DNA of 64,000 nucleotides from Parietichytrium sp. I65-24A (Eukaryota; Sar; Bigyra; Thraustochytrida; Thraustochytriidae), in NCBI GenBank assembly GCA_012862575.1, contig BLSF01000057.1, forward strand, positions 1-64,000, given 5' to 3'. Positions 41,901-51,764 of this stretch are shown here, one piece after another (position 1 is the first letter of the stretch; each line of letters starts with the position of its first letter). The notes beneath the pieces were generated by a model. That model did no database searches. It was not told the DNA's origin and worked only from the letters and a program-made list of their open reading frames with translations. The translations under genes and the position numbers were made by a program.

Positions 41901-42955
41901 CAACACCTCACCGCCCTACGATAAAGAGCGTGGGATGGGATGCTCAGCGCGGCGTAGTGTTGGTGGGGACTCAAGGGAGCGAAATCTACGAGATCACCAC
42001 GGAGAACCAATCCATCTTGTTGATCTCGCAAGGCCATTCAATGGACGAATTGCATGGACTTGCGACGAATCCTAAGGATCCAAACCTATTTGTCACTGCT
42101 GGAGATGATCACACCGTCCGTCTTTGGGATGCTTCCAAGCGCAGGCTGGTCACCGAGACCTCTGTAGGGTGCATGACAAGAGCAATCTGTTGGTCGCCTC
42201 AGGGAAACTACCTCGGCGTAGGACTCGGCGGTTCTGTGGGACGAGGACGTCAGAAAAAAGACGGGGTTGTTATGGTTTTGAATGGAACCAACCTCGATCT
42301 TGTCCACGAAACAAGAGATTCAAAGGAATGGATTGCCGATGCAAAATACTCACCTGATGGTGAGACTCTTGCAGTTGCATCGTACGACAACAAAATTTAT
42401 CTCTATGACGTTCACAAGAATTACGAATTGCGGGCGAAATGCGAAGGCCACAACAGCTTTGTAACCCACATTGATTTCAGCGAGGACTCGGAGTACATTC
42501 GTTCCAATTGCGGTGGATTCGATCTTCTCTTCCATAAGAATGAGGATGGAACTGTAATCAACTCGCCGTCTATGCTGAAGGATGTGAAATGGGCCACTTG
42601 CACATGCTGTCTCTCGTGGTATGTTCAAGGCATGTGGCCGGAGGTCACAGACGCAACGAATTACAATGCTTGCGACGTAGCAGAAGACCTCGGGATACTT
42701 GCATCTGTGGACGATAAAGGGTACCTCGCTTTGTTTCATTATCCAGCAATCACCAAAGGGGCTAGCGCGCTTCGTCAACGCGCACACGTCACCAAGGTCA
42801 GCAACGCCCGTTTCAACTCGGATCATTCGAAGATTTTCACAACAGGTGGCCCAGACCGGGTCATTTGCCAATGGAAGGTGATTCGACGACGCCAGCGAGC
42901 TACAGTCAAGGATGCTGATGCCGACACGAACACAGAAGAAAAGAAGGAGAACTGA
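35918..42955 (+). CDS. EF-hand plus triple EML (HELP-WD40) microtubule-associated protein
   Basis: 2345 residues from the ATG at 35918 (MGQLLGKARL); the frame starts upstream only at a GTG. Two EF-hand loops sit near the N-terminus: DTDKNNLVDSLE (from residue 78) and DFDESGEITVDE (from 114). The rest is three tandem EML units, each opening with a HELP motif: LEWVHGYSAQQCRNNLRY (about 304), LEWVHGYNAHESRGAVRY (about 1036) and LEFVYGHRSDDVRNNVRY (about 1700). Each is followed by about a dozen WD40 repeats forming the TAPE double propeller. Acidic linkers separate the units (for example EPDSEDEEDF). Animal EML5/6 also have three units. EMLs bind tubulin and are common in flagella and the mitotic apparatus. 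The EF-hands suggest calcium control, which is inference. Confidence 0.93.
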   Translation: MGQLLGKARLRAAAEPLVNLDQAAVYSLWESFNDVAEGFGINVEEMIEIISSLQNTVFNHAQKQVVLTAAEEVFKALDTDKNNLVDSLETLVTLCMLSGIELREKARFCFMCYDFDESGEITVDELTLLFKSCATGLCKLSIETEIPEEIKIEQLAQEAFRRTGKSQDIKISADEFVNYCLATPEVVAWTNFYDDAPDYNAENQFGAQEDTTTIEGKRKSKVRNAFSALLPLDTVLYEEAQSHSLPNKVVKARDPDCLPFRKSATPEEAVSRPWLETASMTVPTNPAKLETILPQPDEDLLKLEWVHGYSAQQCRNNLRYTATGEFVYPAASVGVIYSPETHEQRFNLDHTDEIQAIAIHPNGNLVATGERGNPPKIHIWDTNTMKLVVTLRGVHYVGIASLRFSPSNGNYLISVGQDPYHTVVLYEWEKRSFVFASKSTTKRVLDVVCRWPSSEKASASPTIVTCGEDHIYFWNQDENRTMKKGIFGKIGAPQTMLCVESHPKNEKVISGSLSGHLYVWDSNRSLQRTIKAHDSAVTALHFHPTIGLVSGGDDGKVRLWSMNLEQGASFDVGGLGSLRSALSSICYSDDGQKLLVGTRGGEVFEMSSEDGSNLHPGPLCSSHFAGELHGLACHPHKPEFCTVGDDQTVRIWSTESRRMVRMVKIDTQARCCAYSPDGSLIGVGLGAGGSEANKKDGAFVILNEADLCVVHEARDSKKWIGDLKFSPDGSTLAIASNDSSIYLYNVEDFASKGKCKGHHDGVQNIDFSEDNQCIQSHSSASELLFWNANTGEQYKKPSTMKDVEWSTQNCPVGYLTQGMWKANGAVDVASTEKSKSGTVIVSGDIAGRLRLFRYPAIDEKQGFHEFRGHSSQVRRIRFLSDDTQLLSVGQRDRCIFQWSHEADQSEDTLQDDISMYRNEPDSEDEEDFLDGPELDRTDLQEQINNQSGAPNGKAGANAGSGSAAANELLLIGNKVEVEYLDDSDDEGDALKAGSSGAGEEETKDNLPDRPWTRLVVAPSNPPKEDFTASEEGLSLEWVHGYNAHESRGAVRYLPNGEIVFPAASLVVILNKQGGGVQKFFTDHTDKVVCVAVHPEGKLIASGQLGNSPKVIVWSTETMQAIRVLSGFHKRGIAAVKFSRDGNSLVTVGMDENHRIALYDWRNGIVSMTCNGGSNKVLDVDLSPNGQTIVQCGINHVKFHTLCGRNVVSQKGVLGKKGKLQAMYCIAWAGNRAVVGTADGHLYGFEGRILQQSVKGHEKSVHSVFSCTEGLVSGGKDGWVKLWSTGLECKAQFNLSESSPVSLRSVCWHPDQNTLVLGTRNCEVLEISASDGSNVNSDKKPLVQGHNKFELWGLAVHPSKAEYCTVGDDNTVRIWSATTHNMLRSQKLDTSARACAYSPDGSKIAVGLGAKTGKGRQKKDGSFLILNEKDLSTVHEGRNSKQWITDIRFSQDGATLAVGSFDNSVYLYDVAGGYALKGVFEGHNSFITHLDISADGQFVQTNCGAYELMYCDANSGTGIPAVSTLKDVQWGSWTCVLGWPVKGIQESGFRAPVINTACRSSDESLLLSADDFGRVDLRRYPCTSTLAGKKTYRGHCGNVRNCRFLASDERVITIGGDDRCVFQWKVDRVEEDATIRAGDSGADSDIVYESKAAGPEGMHGSGPSEYVTMRPWISAVVPPTGAPSATAQGLDAPTHVDLELEFVYGHRSDDVRNNVRYNAVGEIVTFASSVGVIYDKRKHTQLFYLGHDGRPIISLAMHPEGKYAATGEGTDATRKRPENQVRVHVWNALTGKGIIKLPAIHKNAASQLCFSADGSRLVSVGEDENHTVVVWRSDSGTWADARLQATAMGGQQKVLFALFYGNLQLATGGVNHMTFWRLDGRALTPRNGIFGRKGKLQPLLCAAAVSGATASSDAEEGGLSVNAGSNSKIVSGTVTGHLYVWSGGEVVKSVKAHEKSVNAIQACPLGLVTGSKDGVVKLWDNKLSPMRTFDMTEAVPTPHRPTIKSVGWDAQRGVVLVGTQGSEIYEITTENQSILLISQGHSMDELHGLATNPKDPNLFVTAGDDHTVRLWDASKRRLVTETSVGCMTRAICWSPQGNYLGVGLGGSVGRGRQKKDGVVMVLNGTNLDLVHETRDSKEWIADAKYSPDGETLAVASYDNKIYLYDVHKNYELRAKCEGHNSFVTHIDFSEDSEYIRSNCGGFDLLFHKNEDGTVINSPSMLKDVKWATCTCCLSWYVQGMWPEVTDATNYNACDVAEDLGILASVDDKGYLALFHYPAITKGASALRQRAHVTKVSNARFNSDHSKIFTTGGPDRVICQWKVIRRRQRATVKDADADTNTEEKKEN

Positions 42956-43117
42956 TGTCTCACGCAACGAATTGCAAGACGTATTTTGTAGTATGCTGAT
43001 TGTACCGTACGAATCAAAAAGAATTTTTCGGTTGTGATTATTTGCAAATAGGACTGGAGCCCGCGCGACGCGGTCGCATAAACTATTGGTATTCCTCGAA
43101 GAAATGAATGTTAGCCT

Positions 43118-43618
43118 CTAGAAAAAGTCTTCCGAGACGCGTCCAATCCTCATAAGAATCGAGGCGATCAGGACAAGAATTGTACAAGTACAAATGGCGA
43201 CACCAGGATAGACGCTATCCGGGTGAACTCCTTTGATCCCTTTCCCGTCGATATAAATATTAGAGAGTACCACGATGGACGTTATGATACAAGTCAGTGA
43301 CAAGAGCACGGCAAAGGCTAATAAAGCACGGCTCTGGTATGCCACCATTCGACCGCCATGGTGTGTATACTCGTCAGCGCTCAGGCTGCTCCAGTCCATC
43401 AGGCCGATGATCAGGAAGGAGATTGTGGACCCCACCGGAAGAAGCACCAACTGCGCCTTAATGGACAGCGCATCATGAGTGTATCCATTCTGCGCTTCCG
43501 CGTCGATAAACAGCCACCACCCCAAGGCAAACACCAGCCCCGCTGCCCATGAGAAGAGACGCACACGCAGCCTGTCGTCCATATCCATATCCTCCAAACA
43601 CTCCGTGCAAGTCGGCAT
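43118..43618 (-). CDS. TMEM50-family membrane protein
   Basis: 166 residues from the ATG at 43618 (MPTCTECLEDMD); the frame extends upstream only through a GTG. Four hydrophobic segments are visible: FSWAAGLVFALGWWLFIDA (about 22-40), AQLVLLPVGSTISFLIIG, ALLAFAVLLSLTCIITSIVVL, and VAICTCTILVLIASIL. The GWWLFIDA of the first helix and the ending VYPGVA...RIGRVSEDFF match TMEM50A/B of animals. The N-terminal CTEC pair also has a counterpart in TMEM50A (CSEC). These proteins reside in the endomembrane system; their biochemical role is not well defined. The gene converges with the EML gene, with only 162 bp between stops. Confidence 0.9.
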   Translation of the reverse strand: MPTCTECLEDMDMDDRLRVRLFSWAAGLVFALGWWLFIDAEAQNGYTHDALSIKAQLVLLPVGSTISFLIIGLMDWSSLSADEYTHHGGRMVAYQSRALLAFAVLLSLTCIITSIVVLSNIYIDGKGIKGVHPDSVYPGVAICTCTILVLIASILMRIGRVSEDFF

Positions 43619-46600
43619 CTTTGCAACTGCAACTGCACCCGCTTTCCCGACCAACTCCTCACCTCCCACACACTACTTTTCCACCGGCCTTTCCTTCCGC
43701 CTGGCCGCACGCTCACGCACACGTCCAATACGAAGACCTCTATCACCGCCGATTCACCCTCTACGTGTCGCAGACACCTTTTAATTCTCCTTCTCCACCT
43801 CTGCTTCCCACGCTTCCCAGCTTCCAAGACTTCCAAGATACATCTATCACTCTGCTCATTCACTCTGAGTTGTGTATCATAATCATCAATCACAATCAAT
43901 CAATCAATCCATCTACTACATCCATCTGTCTGTCTATCTATACTGTCTATGTGACGTTGGGAGCTGTGCCTCTGCGAAACTTGAACGGGTTCCAAGCATT
44001 GGAATTGACATGCGGGTGAGCGCCGCGAAATGGAACATGAATGCCGCGGTGGCGGCGCGAGTGTACTCGCTGCGGTCGGATGTCCTCGGTGATTCGGTGA
44101 TTCGGTGTGTCTGTGTGTCGGTGCGCGATGTTGTTGAAATTTTGGTTTTTGTTTGGGAGGGAGGTGGCAGCCGTGTGCTTCGCTTCCCGAGGCCCGTGGG
44201 CGCTGAAAAGTGAGGCTCTTTTTCTGAGTTAACTTTAAGAAATATGTGTTTTCGATTTAACGGCGGGCGACGGCGTTGCGGTAAGAAACTCAGTTTTCGC
44301 GTAAGTGCAGTGAACGCGCCGCGCAGCTGGAACCCAGCCAACCTTAGGCTGATGGGTGCTCGGGAGCGTGGGAGTGAAGCTGGGTGGATGAAGTCACACT
44401 GACAGGGCTTGAAAATATTCTAAATTCTGTAAACCGTTAGAAATAGGGTCGGTGAAAATCGCGTTGATAACATGCGAGAAAAGTCACGGATATATTTTTG
44501 GGCCCGACCTCAATTATAGTTGATGGAACTTGTGTCGGTGGGAATGAAACATATCATGTAGACCGAAGAACGCAAATGGAGTTCGTGTTGACTTGGGGCC
44601 TCATATTATTCGACAATTTGCCGAGAAAAGAGGCAGCTCAAATTTTAGTCTCTCCCGGAGAAAATTTTTTTAAAGTCGAGGCATAGATATTCTTTGGAAT
44701 TGTTGTTTCGGCCGTTAAATAGTGTCAGTGAAAATAATGTCATTTGTTTTCCAAGAAAGCGATTCTGAATTGGCCCGAAGCTCAAGAATTTGGGAGTAGG
44801 CTGATCACGACTGCTTCATAAACAGAGACTTGAAAAGGCTTCGGGACCCGATTGACAGCTTGGGGTTCTTACTCAGGGGTTTCATTACTGCGCCACGGGA
44901 AAGATCGTAACGGACCCTCTTGTAGAGTTTGCAACCAGTTGTAACCTGCGCCTTGATGCTCCATGAATTCCAGTGTGCAAGCCGCAGTTTGTGCAAGAAC
45001 TATTTGATTGCTGAGCTTCACATAAAGAAAACAGCAACAAACCTACATTCTCACCGGTGCTCTTGCCTCTCTCTCACTCCTAATGAGCTTCAAACAAGTT
45101 AAAAAAGATCGTCATCCATTTTCAGTGATGAGTAGGTCTGGCGCTTTGATCACAGGGGATCGGCAAGGCCCTCTACTATGCTCTCCGCCAACCTCGTCTT
45201 TGGAGCTTATGATTTCCTCGATACGCAGTTTGGCACTGAAAAAGTGAAGCTTCAGAACCTAAAAACCTAGTGCCGCTTTAAAAACCAGTGGCGAGTCAAA
45301 TGCTAGCTGTTGTAAAGCGAGGTTGACCAGGCTTGTCCCCTTCAGTCTTCGTTAACATCATGAGCTCTTTCATATTTGCTCCACCGATGCCGTGTCTGCG
45401 TTGCGAAAAACGCAAACTCATTGAGCCCAAGTCAGGGAAGCTGTTTGCTTCACAAAAAAACTTCTTAACAATGCCACATGCCTAAGATCGACTCGCCGAT
45501 CTGCGCGGATTTAGAGATGCGAACGCGGTGCCGTTCCGTCTCCCACAAAGGAAGCTGGATGCGTGGCCATCAATTCGATCTCAAACTTTTTAACCGCCTC
45601 TGAGAATTTGTTTGAGCTGCTCATCTGCCCCATATCTGACAAGCCGGCTTGGGCGCCACATTGGCGTGTGCTGCACTGAGCGTTTGCGTTGACTTCATTC
45701 TTATCGCCTGTGTCAAATTCAGAATGTGGCAGCCTGGACAAGTTGGAATAGAAGAGAGTTATTTTTACTTGCATTACCCGAAAATTACATTTGCGGAGGT
45801 CTTAGTTTGTGGCCATTCGATTCCATAAGTAGATCCGTTTCCCTCACAACTCCCTGGGGCACTGGTGGCGGTGGCACTCCACTGTGACACTGGAACTTCA
45901 CGCTAAGCAAGATACGAGCCCGCACTCGTTTTCTTGCTCATGTACCGGTACCGGTACTCATGTTCACGGGTGAGAAAGAACGTGGAGGCTCATTTGAGGA
46001 AGAAGATACAACAACAAGCTGTTCTGTTCTGTCATTTTTAATTAAGACAGCCAACTGATCTTTAGATTTGGATTCGGGCTTTCATCATGGTGGAGCTTTC
46101 TTCGTCTTTTGAAAACTACTGTGAATACCAGCCCTAAAGCCCAGGCCCCGAGTCGCAAATTGTGACTTTATCGAGTGAGCATCTTTTCCGTTCCGCTTTT
46201 ACAATGCAATAATCTTTGGGCACAAGACAGACAGACAGCATTAGAAAAGATTTTCTAGTTCCCTCTGCTATCCTCTCTCATCACGGATTCTCATCAGATG
46301 GTCTGGTAGCCACGCGCTGTACTCAACGCTACGCTCTGCTTCAGGCCGCATGATGCGTGCCGTCTTTGGAGGAAAGAGACGCGAAAGATGGGGTTCCCAT
46401 GATCCTGCAATCCGTGAGACCAACAAAGCTGACGAGAAACATCGAGAAACCCTCTGGGAGCTAGCTAGCTCTATCGGCTAAGCAGACCTTTATTGCGGGT
46501 ACAGAATATAGAAAAGGTGAAGGGCATGGGCGATTGGATCGAATGCATTTTTATTTCTCACCTTGCACCTGGTTCTCAGGGATTTACTAATCCCGATAAA

Positions 46601-49600
46601 CTTGTCACGACTCTACTGGGAGCCGGGTCGAAACTACTCTATTCTCGTCGCAAGACTCGCGCCAGTCGTTTCGGTGCTGTATTTGGTGAGCGTTCGAACA
46701 TCCACATTTATTCACATCCACCATCGGGAAAGCATGAGCAAGCAAGCACTCGCGAGCCCCCACTTCCAATCAAACAGGATGGAAAAAAAAATTCACTTGG
46801 CCTCTGCAGAGCATTAGCACATAAACCATCTCATACGTCCAAACATTCCTTCTCATATGTGGTGCACTTCTCACCAAACGCAGTGCATTCAAATCTGTCC
46901 CAATGAGGTACGCCCCAAGTGCGGCGTCGCATAAGGTTCCAATTAAGCAGGTTGGTACTAGATTGGATTGCTGTTCTGATGAAATTTTCAGCACGACTGC
47001 CGTTTTAGTTACTATAAAAGGTAGTTGGCGCTAGACTGCGCGGAGAAAAGCGTGGGACGCGCACGATAACTCTTCAACTCCAGTACTGTACAGTACACAG
47101 CGGAAGAAAGAAGGGGAGTCAACAAAAATTTTGGAATTTGGGAAACTTTTGGTGTTGCGGGACGAGAGATAGCTGGCATTGGATTCTGATTTCTGTAACC
47201 CTGGGGCCTGTACTCAGCACTGGCGTTGTAGGAAGCAGTTGAGGCAGAAGGAAGCACACGCTCTTCCACGAGCAAATGAGAGATGAGTTGATGAGCAGAT
47301 GAGGTCCCGAGCCCACTCGAGAAAGCCTTGTTGAGAGGATTTCTCTGTGGCAGTACTTCACTGTACTTGGTCGAGCACTGGGGCCGTGAGCACGTACTGG
47401 TACAACAGTAGGGATATTGAAGTGGGGCCTCACTGTCGACAAAATTGCGGCATCATTTCGAATGGAATAAAATCACAAGACTATCTATCCTTTACTTCTG
47501 GTCCTCCTACTTCCTCGTTTTGGCTTGCAAGGGAAATGGTGGTAAGGATTACATTACCGAAGAATAGACAGTGACTTCACCGTTTTATGGTACAGAAGCG
47601 ACGTTCCGCACAATGGAGGTTTTGAAACATTGGGAACCATCTTTACCTGAATTCTGGCTGAAACTCTTCGAGCCGAAAGAGTTTCTAAAAAGAGGTTTAT
47701 ATTACCTACCCGTTTCATTCTGGGCAGCAATACAAGTGTTTCGCAGAAAAAAACTTTCAACTTACCAGTCAGAGTCGAGAAAGAATCAAGTTGTGATGAA
47801 ACCTCCGCGCTGAACAGATTAAAGCATTCTCAACCTGGTCCTTGCGCCACAACAAAGTTGTTCCGTGCGCCGTTGGTCTGGCCAAGCTCTGGCTCCAAAA
47901 TTGTCACTACCACGTAGGAAAGGAGGAAACTAAAACCAATTTAAACCACCGATCATGTCCAGGCCATTACACAGTGTTCCACACAAATAAGTGTGGAGTT
48001 AGCACGCTACTCGGAGCGCCTCTGCAATGGCCACATTCCGAGGACATTTCTTCTGGGTAGAGTTCTCATGTCTGCAGCTTGGACCATTTCGATTCCATTT
48101 GCATTCCGAATTCCGCAAACAGAATACGTAGTTCGGCAGCGGTACAGAGTAAATAAAATGAATTGACTGTGAACTTGATGGGGGCTTGTGCACCCACGTT
48201 CCCTTCATCGGAACTGACAGTGAATAGTTTCCACATCTTGGTTCATAGACTGACCTCTTCGACATAGCACGGAGTCTACATTCGAACTAAAGTCGTCTAC
48301 GTCAGCCATGTATCCCTGTGCTCATATTTTTTAGGCCACCCCGCGGCCGTGCAGGGGCTTGACTCAACCATTTTGCAAATTGGAGCTTGGAAACGTTGCA
48401 GGAGCATTTTATTGAACTGAGAATTTGCACTGGCCCGACTTTCGTTGGCAGCGGGCTGTTTCCGCCGAAATTCTCGCTTCTTTTTACACTTTGACTGGCT
48501 CGCACCGCTTCGATCACAAATTCCATGACTATCAAGCTATCACTGCTTTAGATGCCAAAAGAATCTGGCAAAACATCGCGAGTTAAGCTGAACTTGGGAT
48601 CCCAGCCATGTGTCAAGCAAATCTGGTCGGCACTTTTTTGTTCAAGTCAAACTGAGCAAGTTAGATCAGTCACGACCCTGAGGACTCAGGGAGTCAGGAT
48701 CCGAGCCTGTGGTACTAGAGTAAGAGAACAACTGGCACGGTGTGGAAAAGATTGATGGGTTCTGGTTGGTACTCGAGCACTCCTGAGAGTTCTTGCTCGA
48801 CGTTGTTGAGGTTTGGAACTCGCATCCCCAGGAGCAACTCATCTCATGCAATTGCTGCCTGTGGCATGCTGTGGTGTGGACGTGGCGCAGGTCAGGGAAC
48901 CCCTTTGAGAGACGGGGATAACGCCCTCGAGAGACCGAGAGGACACCACGGACGTTTGGGGACGGAACCAAACGTTTTGTCGTAGATCAACGAGTACTGA
49001 CATCTGTAAGTACACTGTCACGAAGGAACCGATATTAGGCACGACTCGCCCAGTGGCTGACGCCCACAAAATTTATACTGTTTTAAAGTGCAACTTGAAC
49101 CATGGCAGTATGTTCACTTTCGCCAACTCTGAACTCTCTCTGAACAGCGAGAATTCATTCCAATCTCAACTCAACAACGTAGGCCTCCTAAAACACAGCG
49201 CTCCGTGCTGCACCTACGAGAGTAAAGGGTAGTTGCGCTTCGTGCAAACTCCCTCACCGACTAGTCAGACTGACTGTGAATCCGATTCGTTCGTGCACTC
49301 ATCCCCGCTTTTCTCCACCGTTCGTTCGTTCGTTCCTAGCCGCCACCCACCCGTCGTCCCCATTTACCTTCCTATCTCCACCTACACCCGCGGTCTTGTA
49401 TAGTCGCACGTTGTGAGGGACGCCGCAAACTTTTTCTTCTTTTTCTTCTCACATCTCCACTATCTCGATTGACGTGTGGAAACACTTTTGAGTAATGGAG
49501 TCCTTCCTAGTTTCCTTCCTTCCTTCCTCCCAAGAAGAACGCGAGAGTATCTTTTTTCTCGACCGGAGCGGCTTCTGCTCTACCAAGTGAGTCATCCATG

Positions 49601-51764
49601 GTCCCGTGATGCAGGTAGCAAGAGGCGGAGGCCATGGTGCGCGTAGTTCGTGCCAGCAGCACCAGCCACTTTTACGCGCTGGGACGAGGAATCATAACGA
49701 TTTGAAGCTTACCGAACAAGAGCCCAAAAGAATTTGGCTGCGTATGTTTGAGGCAGATTCATTCGTCCGGGGCAATGCTGTTTAATAGCGCCTGTTTAAC
49801 GGGAGCAAAATCAGTGCACTGAAAGTGTGACTAACTGTAAGCAGCCTTCTCGGGAGGAGAGAGGAGGAAGAAGGGAGAAGGGAGATGATGGACATCAAAA
49901 AGCTAACTGTAAGTTGCTGGATGGATGGGGGCGACTTGGGTTGTTCTCTCGACACACTCATTCATCTGCTGCTAAGTTACCAGTACTGCGATACTGCGCT
50001 CACGTGACAGTGCAATCGGAAATGAGAATTCAAAATTCAGGACTCTGGGCGAAGATCACCGGCGGCAAAAGAGCGAGTTGGTCGTGGCCTTGTGGACCAG
50101 GTCCATCAACAGAATAACTTGCGAGAAATTGAAATAAATCATTGTGTTGCAACAATTGTACTTGCTCTACACGACATGTCTGACAGTAAATTCTGAATCC
50201 TGATCTCTGTCTTGGAGAGTGTGCCCAGTAGCGTGCCAGTGAGCATAAGCTCACAGACTGTCGTGAGTAATCTGTGTCACGTCTCGACGAAGGCTTTGCT
50301 GGTGTGTCTTATATCCGCCACGGTGAAGCAGTGTCGCATGTTGAACAAATTACATCGTTCTAGTTTAAGATCGATAGTTTCGCAGAAGTGGATGATGGAT
50401 GGCTACGAGTGCGCTGGGGATGGCAGGGCAGGCCAAGTAGGCCAAATCGAATGATCGTAATTCAGCATCTAATTTAGACCTGACTGACTGACGACTGTGA
50501 GAACTGGGGTCTTGAGAACTGAGAAAGAAATGCACAAAAGGACTGAACCGCAGTGCAAACGGTTTTTCAATTCGACCTGATCCCAGTTTTAACCGTCTTC
50601 CGCCGCGTTCGAACTCCCAATGAAATGTAATTGTAATTGTAAATATTTGTAAATGTTCAGAATTCAGTTCAGTTCAGTGACGCCTGGCAAGGCTCTTTCC
50701 TTCCTCGCTGGCATCTATCTGTCTCTTTGCGTCTCCTTGTGCCTCAGCTGCCAAACATCCAAACATAATCCAACACTACACTAGCACTCCACCACCGCGA
50801 ACGTTATGGTCCGGAAGGAGTCGAGCTAAACCCATGCTGCCCTTCGTCCACTTTCTGTCTTCCTCTCTTTCTTTCTTCCTTTCTTCCGGAATTGTAAAAT
50901 GTAAATTAGATACTCGACTGTGAGATAATTTCCGCCACTCGAAACCAGGTCTATGCCTCGTCGTCAAAGAAAACAGGTTCGAAGTTGGAACTACGCGACC
51001 AGTACTCAGTACCCCTGTAAGCAAAAAAAAAATCTTCAGTTTGAGACACCTCCCAGCGATACTGCTCAGAAGAATGGTGCGGCAAGAGAGCTAGTTGCAC
51101 GCAACAAGTGCTTTTTCCCTCTCTTCTTTTCAGAGTATCTCGAAACTTTCTCCAAATGATGCGTGTCAGCCTCTTTTTTTCTTTCGGCGGAGAATATATG
51201 GTAGTGGGTCACACGCAGAAGCACAAGACCAAGGACAGTACCGGTGCCGGTAAAAGCTGGCGATCTGGCCCTCACACAACACACACTCCCAGCCACTTGT
51301 AGCACATCTCGCGGGGCGGCGGGTAAGCTAGAATAGAGAGAGCAGCAATCATCGGAAAGAGGAAAGGCAGTATCTGGCGGTAATGAACCTGCTCGGAAAA
51401 GATTGGAGACGAGCGAGCTGGCAAAACTTGAACGCCCAGGTTGTGTTTCACAGTTCAGAGTTTACCTGACGGCCCGGCCCGGCCACAGCGGCTTTGAAGA
51501 AAGTAAAGCGGGAAAACCGCTAGACCTCGACCCGCAGTTCCAAAACAAATTAACAGCTGTCGGTCGCTAGAATCAGATTCACGAGGGTTTTCGAAGAAGG
51601 AAAAAGTCGAGAATCTCGCACATTTGGTTTCCTGAACAGCAATCCCCAAACTCAGCAGCTGCGTGGCGTGCACACCGGCAAAAGCATTTCCGAAACCTTT
51701 CCGTCAAACCGAGCAGACAACTCAAAACAAAAAGAAATCTTCACCAAGTTCACCAGGACGAACG
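43619..51764. other. 8.1-kb stretch without a recognised gene
   Basis: The longest gene-free span in the window, between two divergent genes. All frames are short (137 codons at most), overlap on several strands and show no family motif. A minor exception is the frame at 44471-44686, discussed among rejected items. It holds GTACCGGTACCGGTAC (45942-45957), GTACTCAGTAC (51002-51012), several GACTGTGA words (48-51 kb), CAAT- and CTGT-type microsatellites near 43888-43950, and TTCC runs near 49511. No tRNA, snRNA or retroelement could be recognised. Confidence 0.5.

Noticed and set aside
44471-44686. Short frame containing VDGTCVGGNETYH that vaguely recalls DDE-type transposase cores
   Set aside because: Only about 70 codons, no second catalytic motif, no terminal repeats seen. 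A translated search against transposase profiles could revive it.
46493-46906. 137-codon plus-strand frame in the gene-free span
   Set aside because: No domain, no signal, overlapped by other random frames, and no supporting context.
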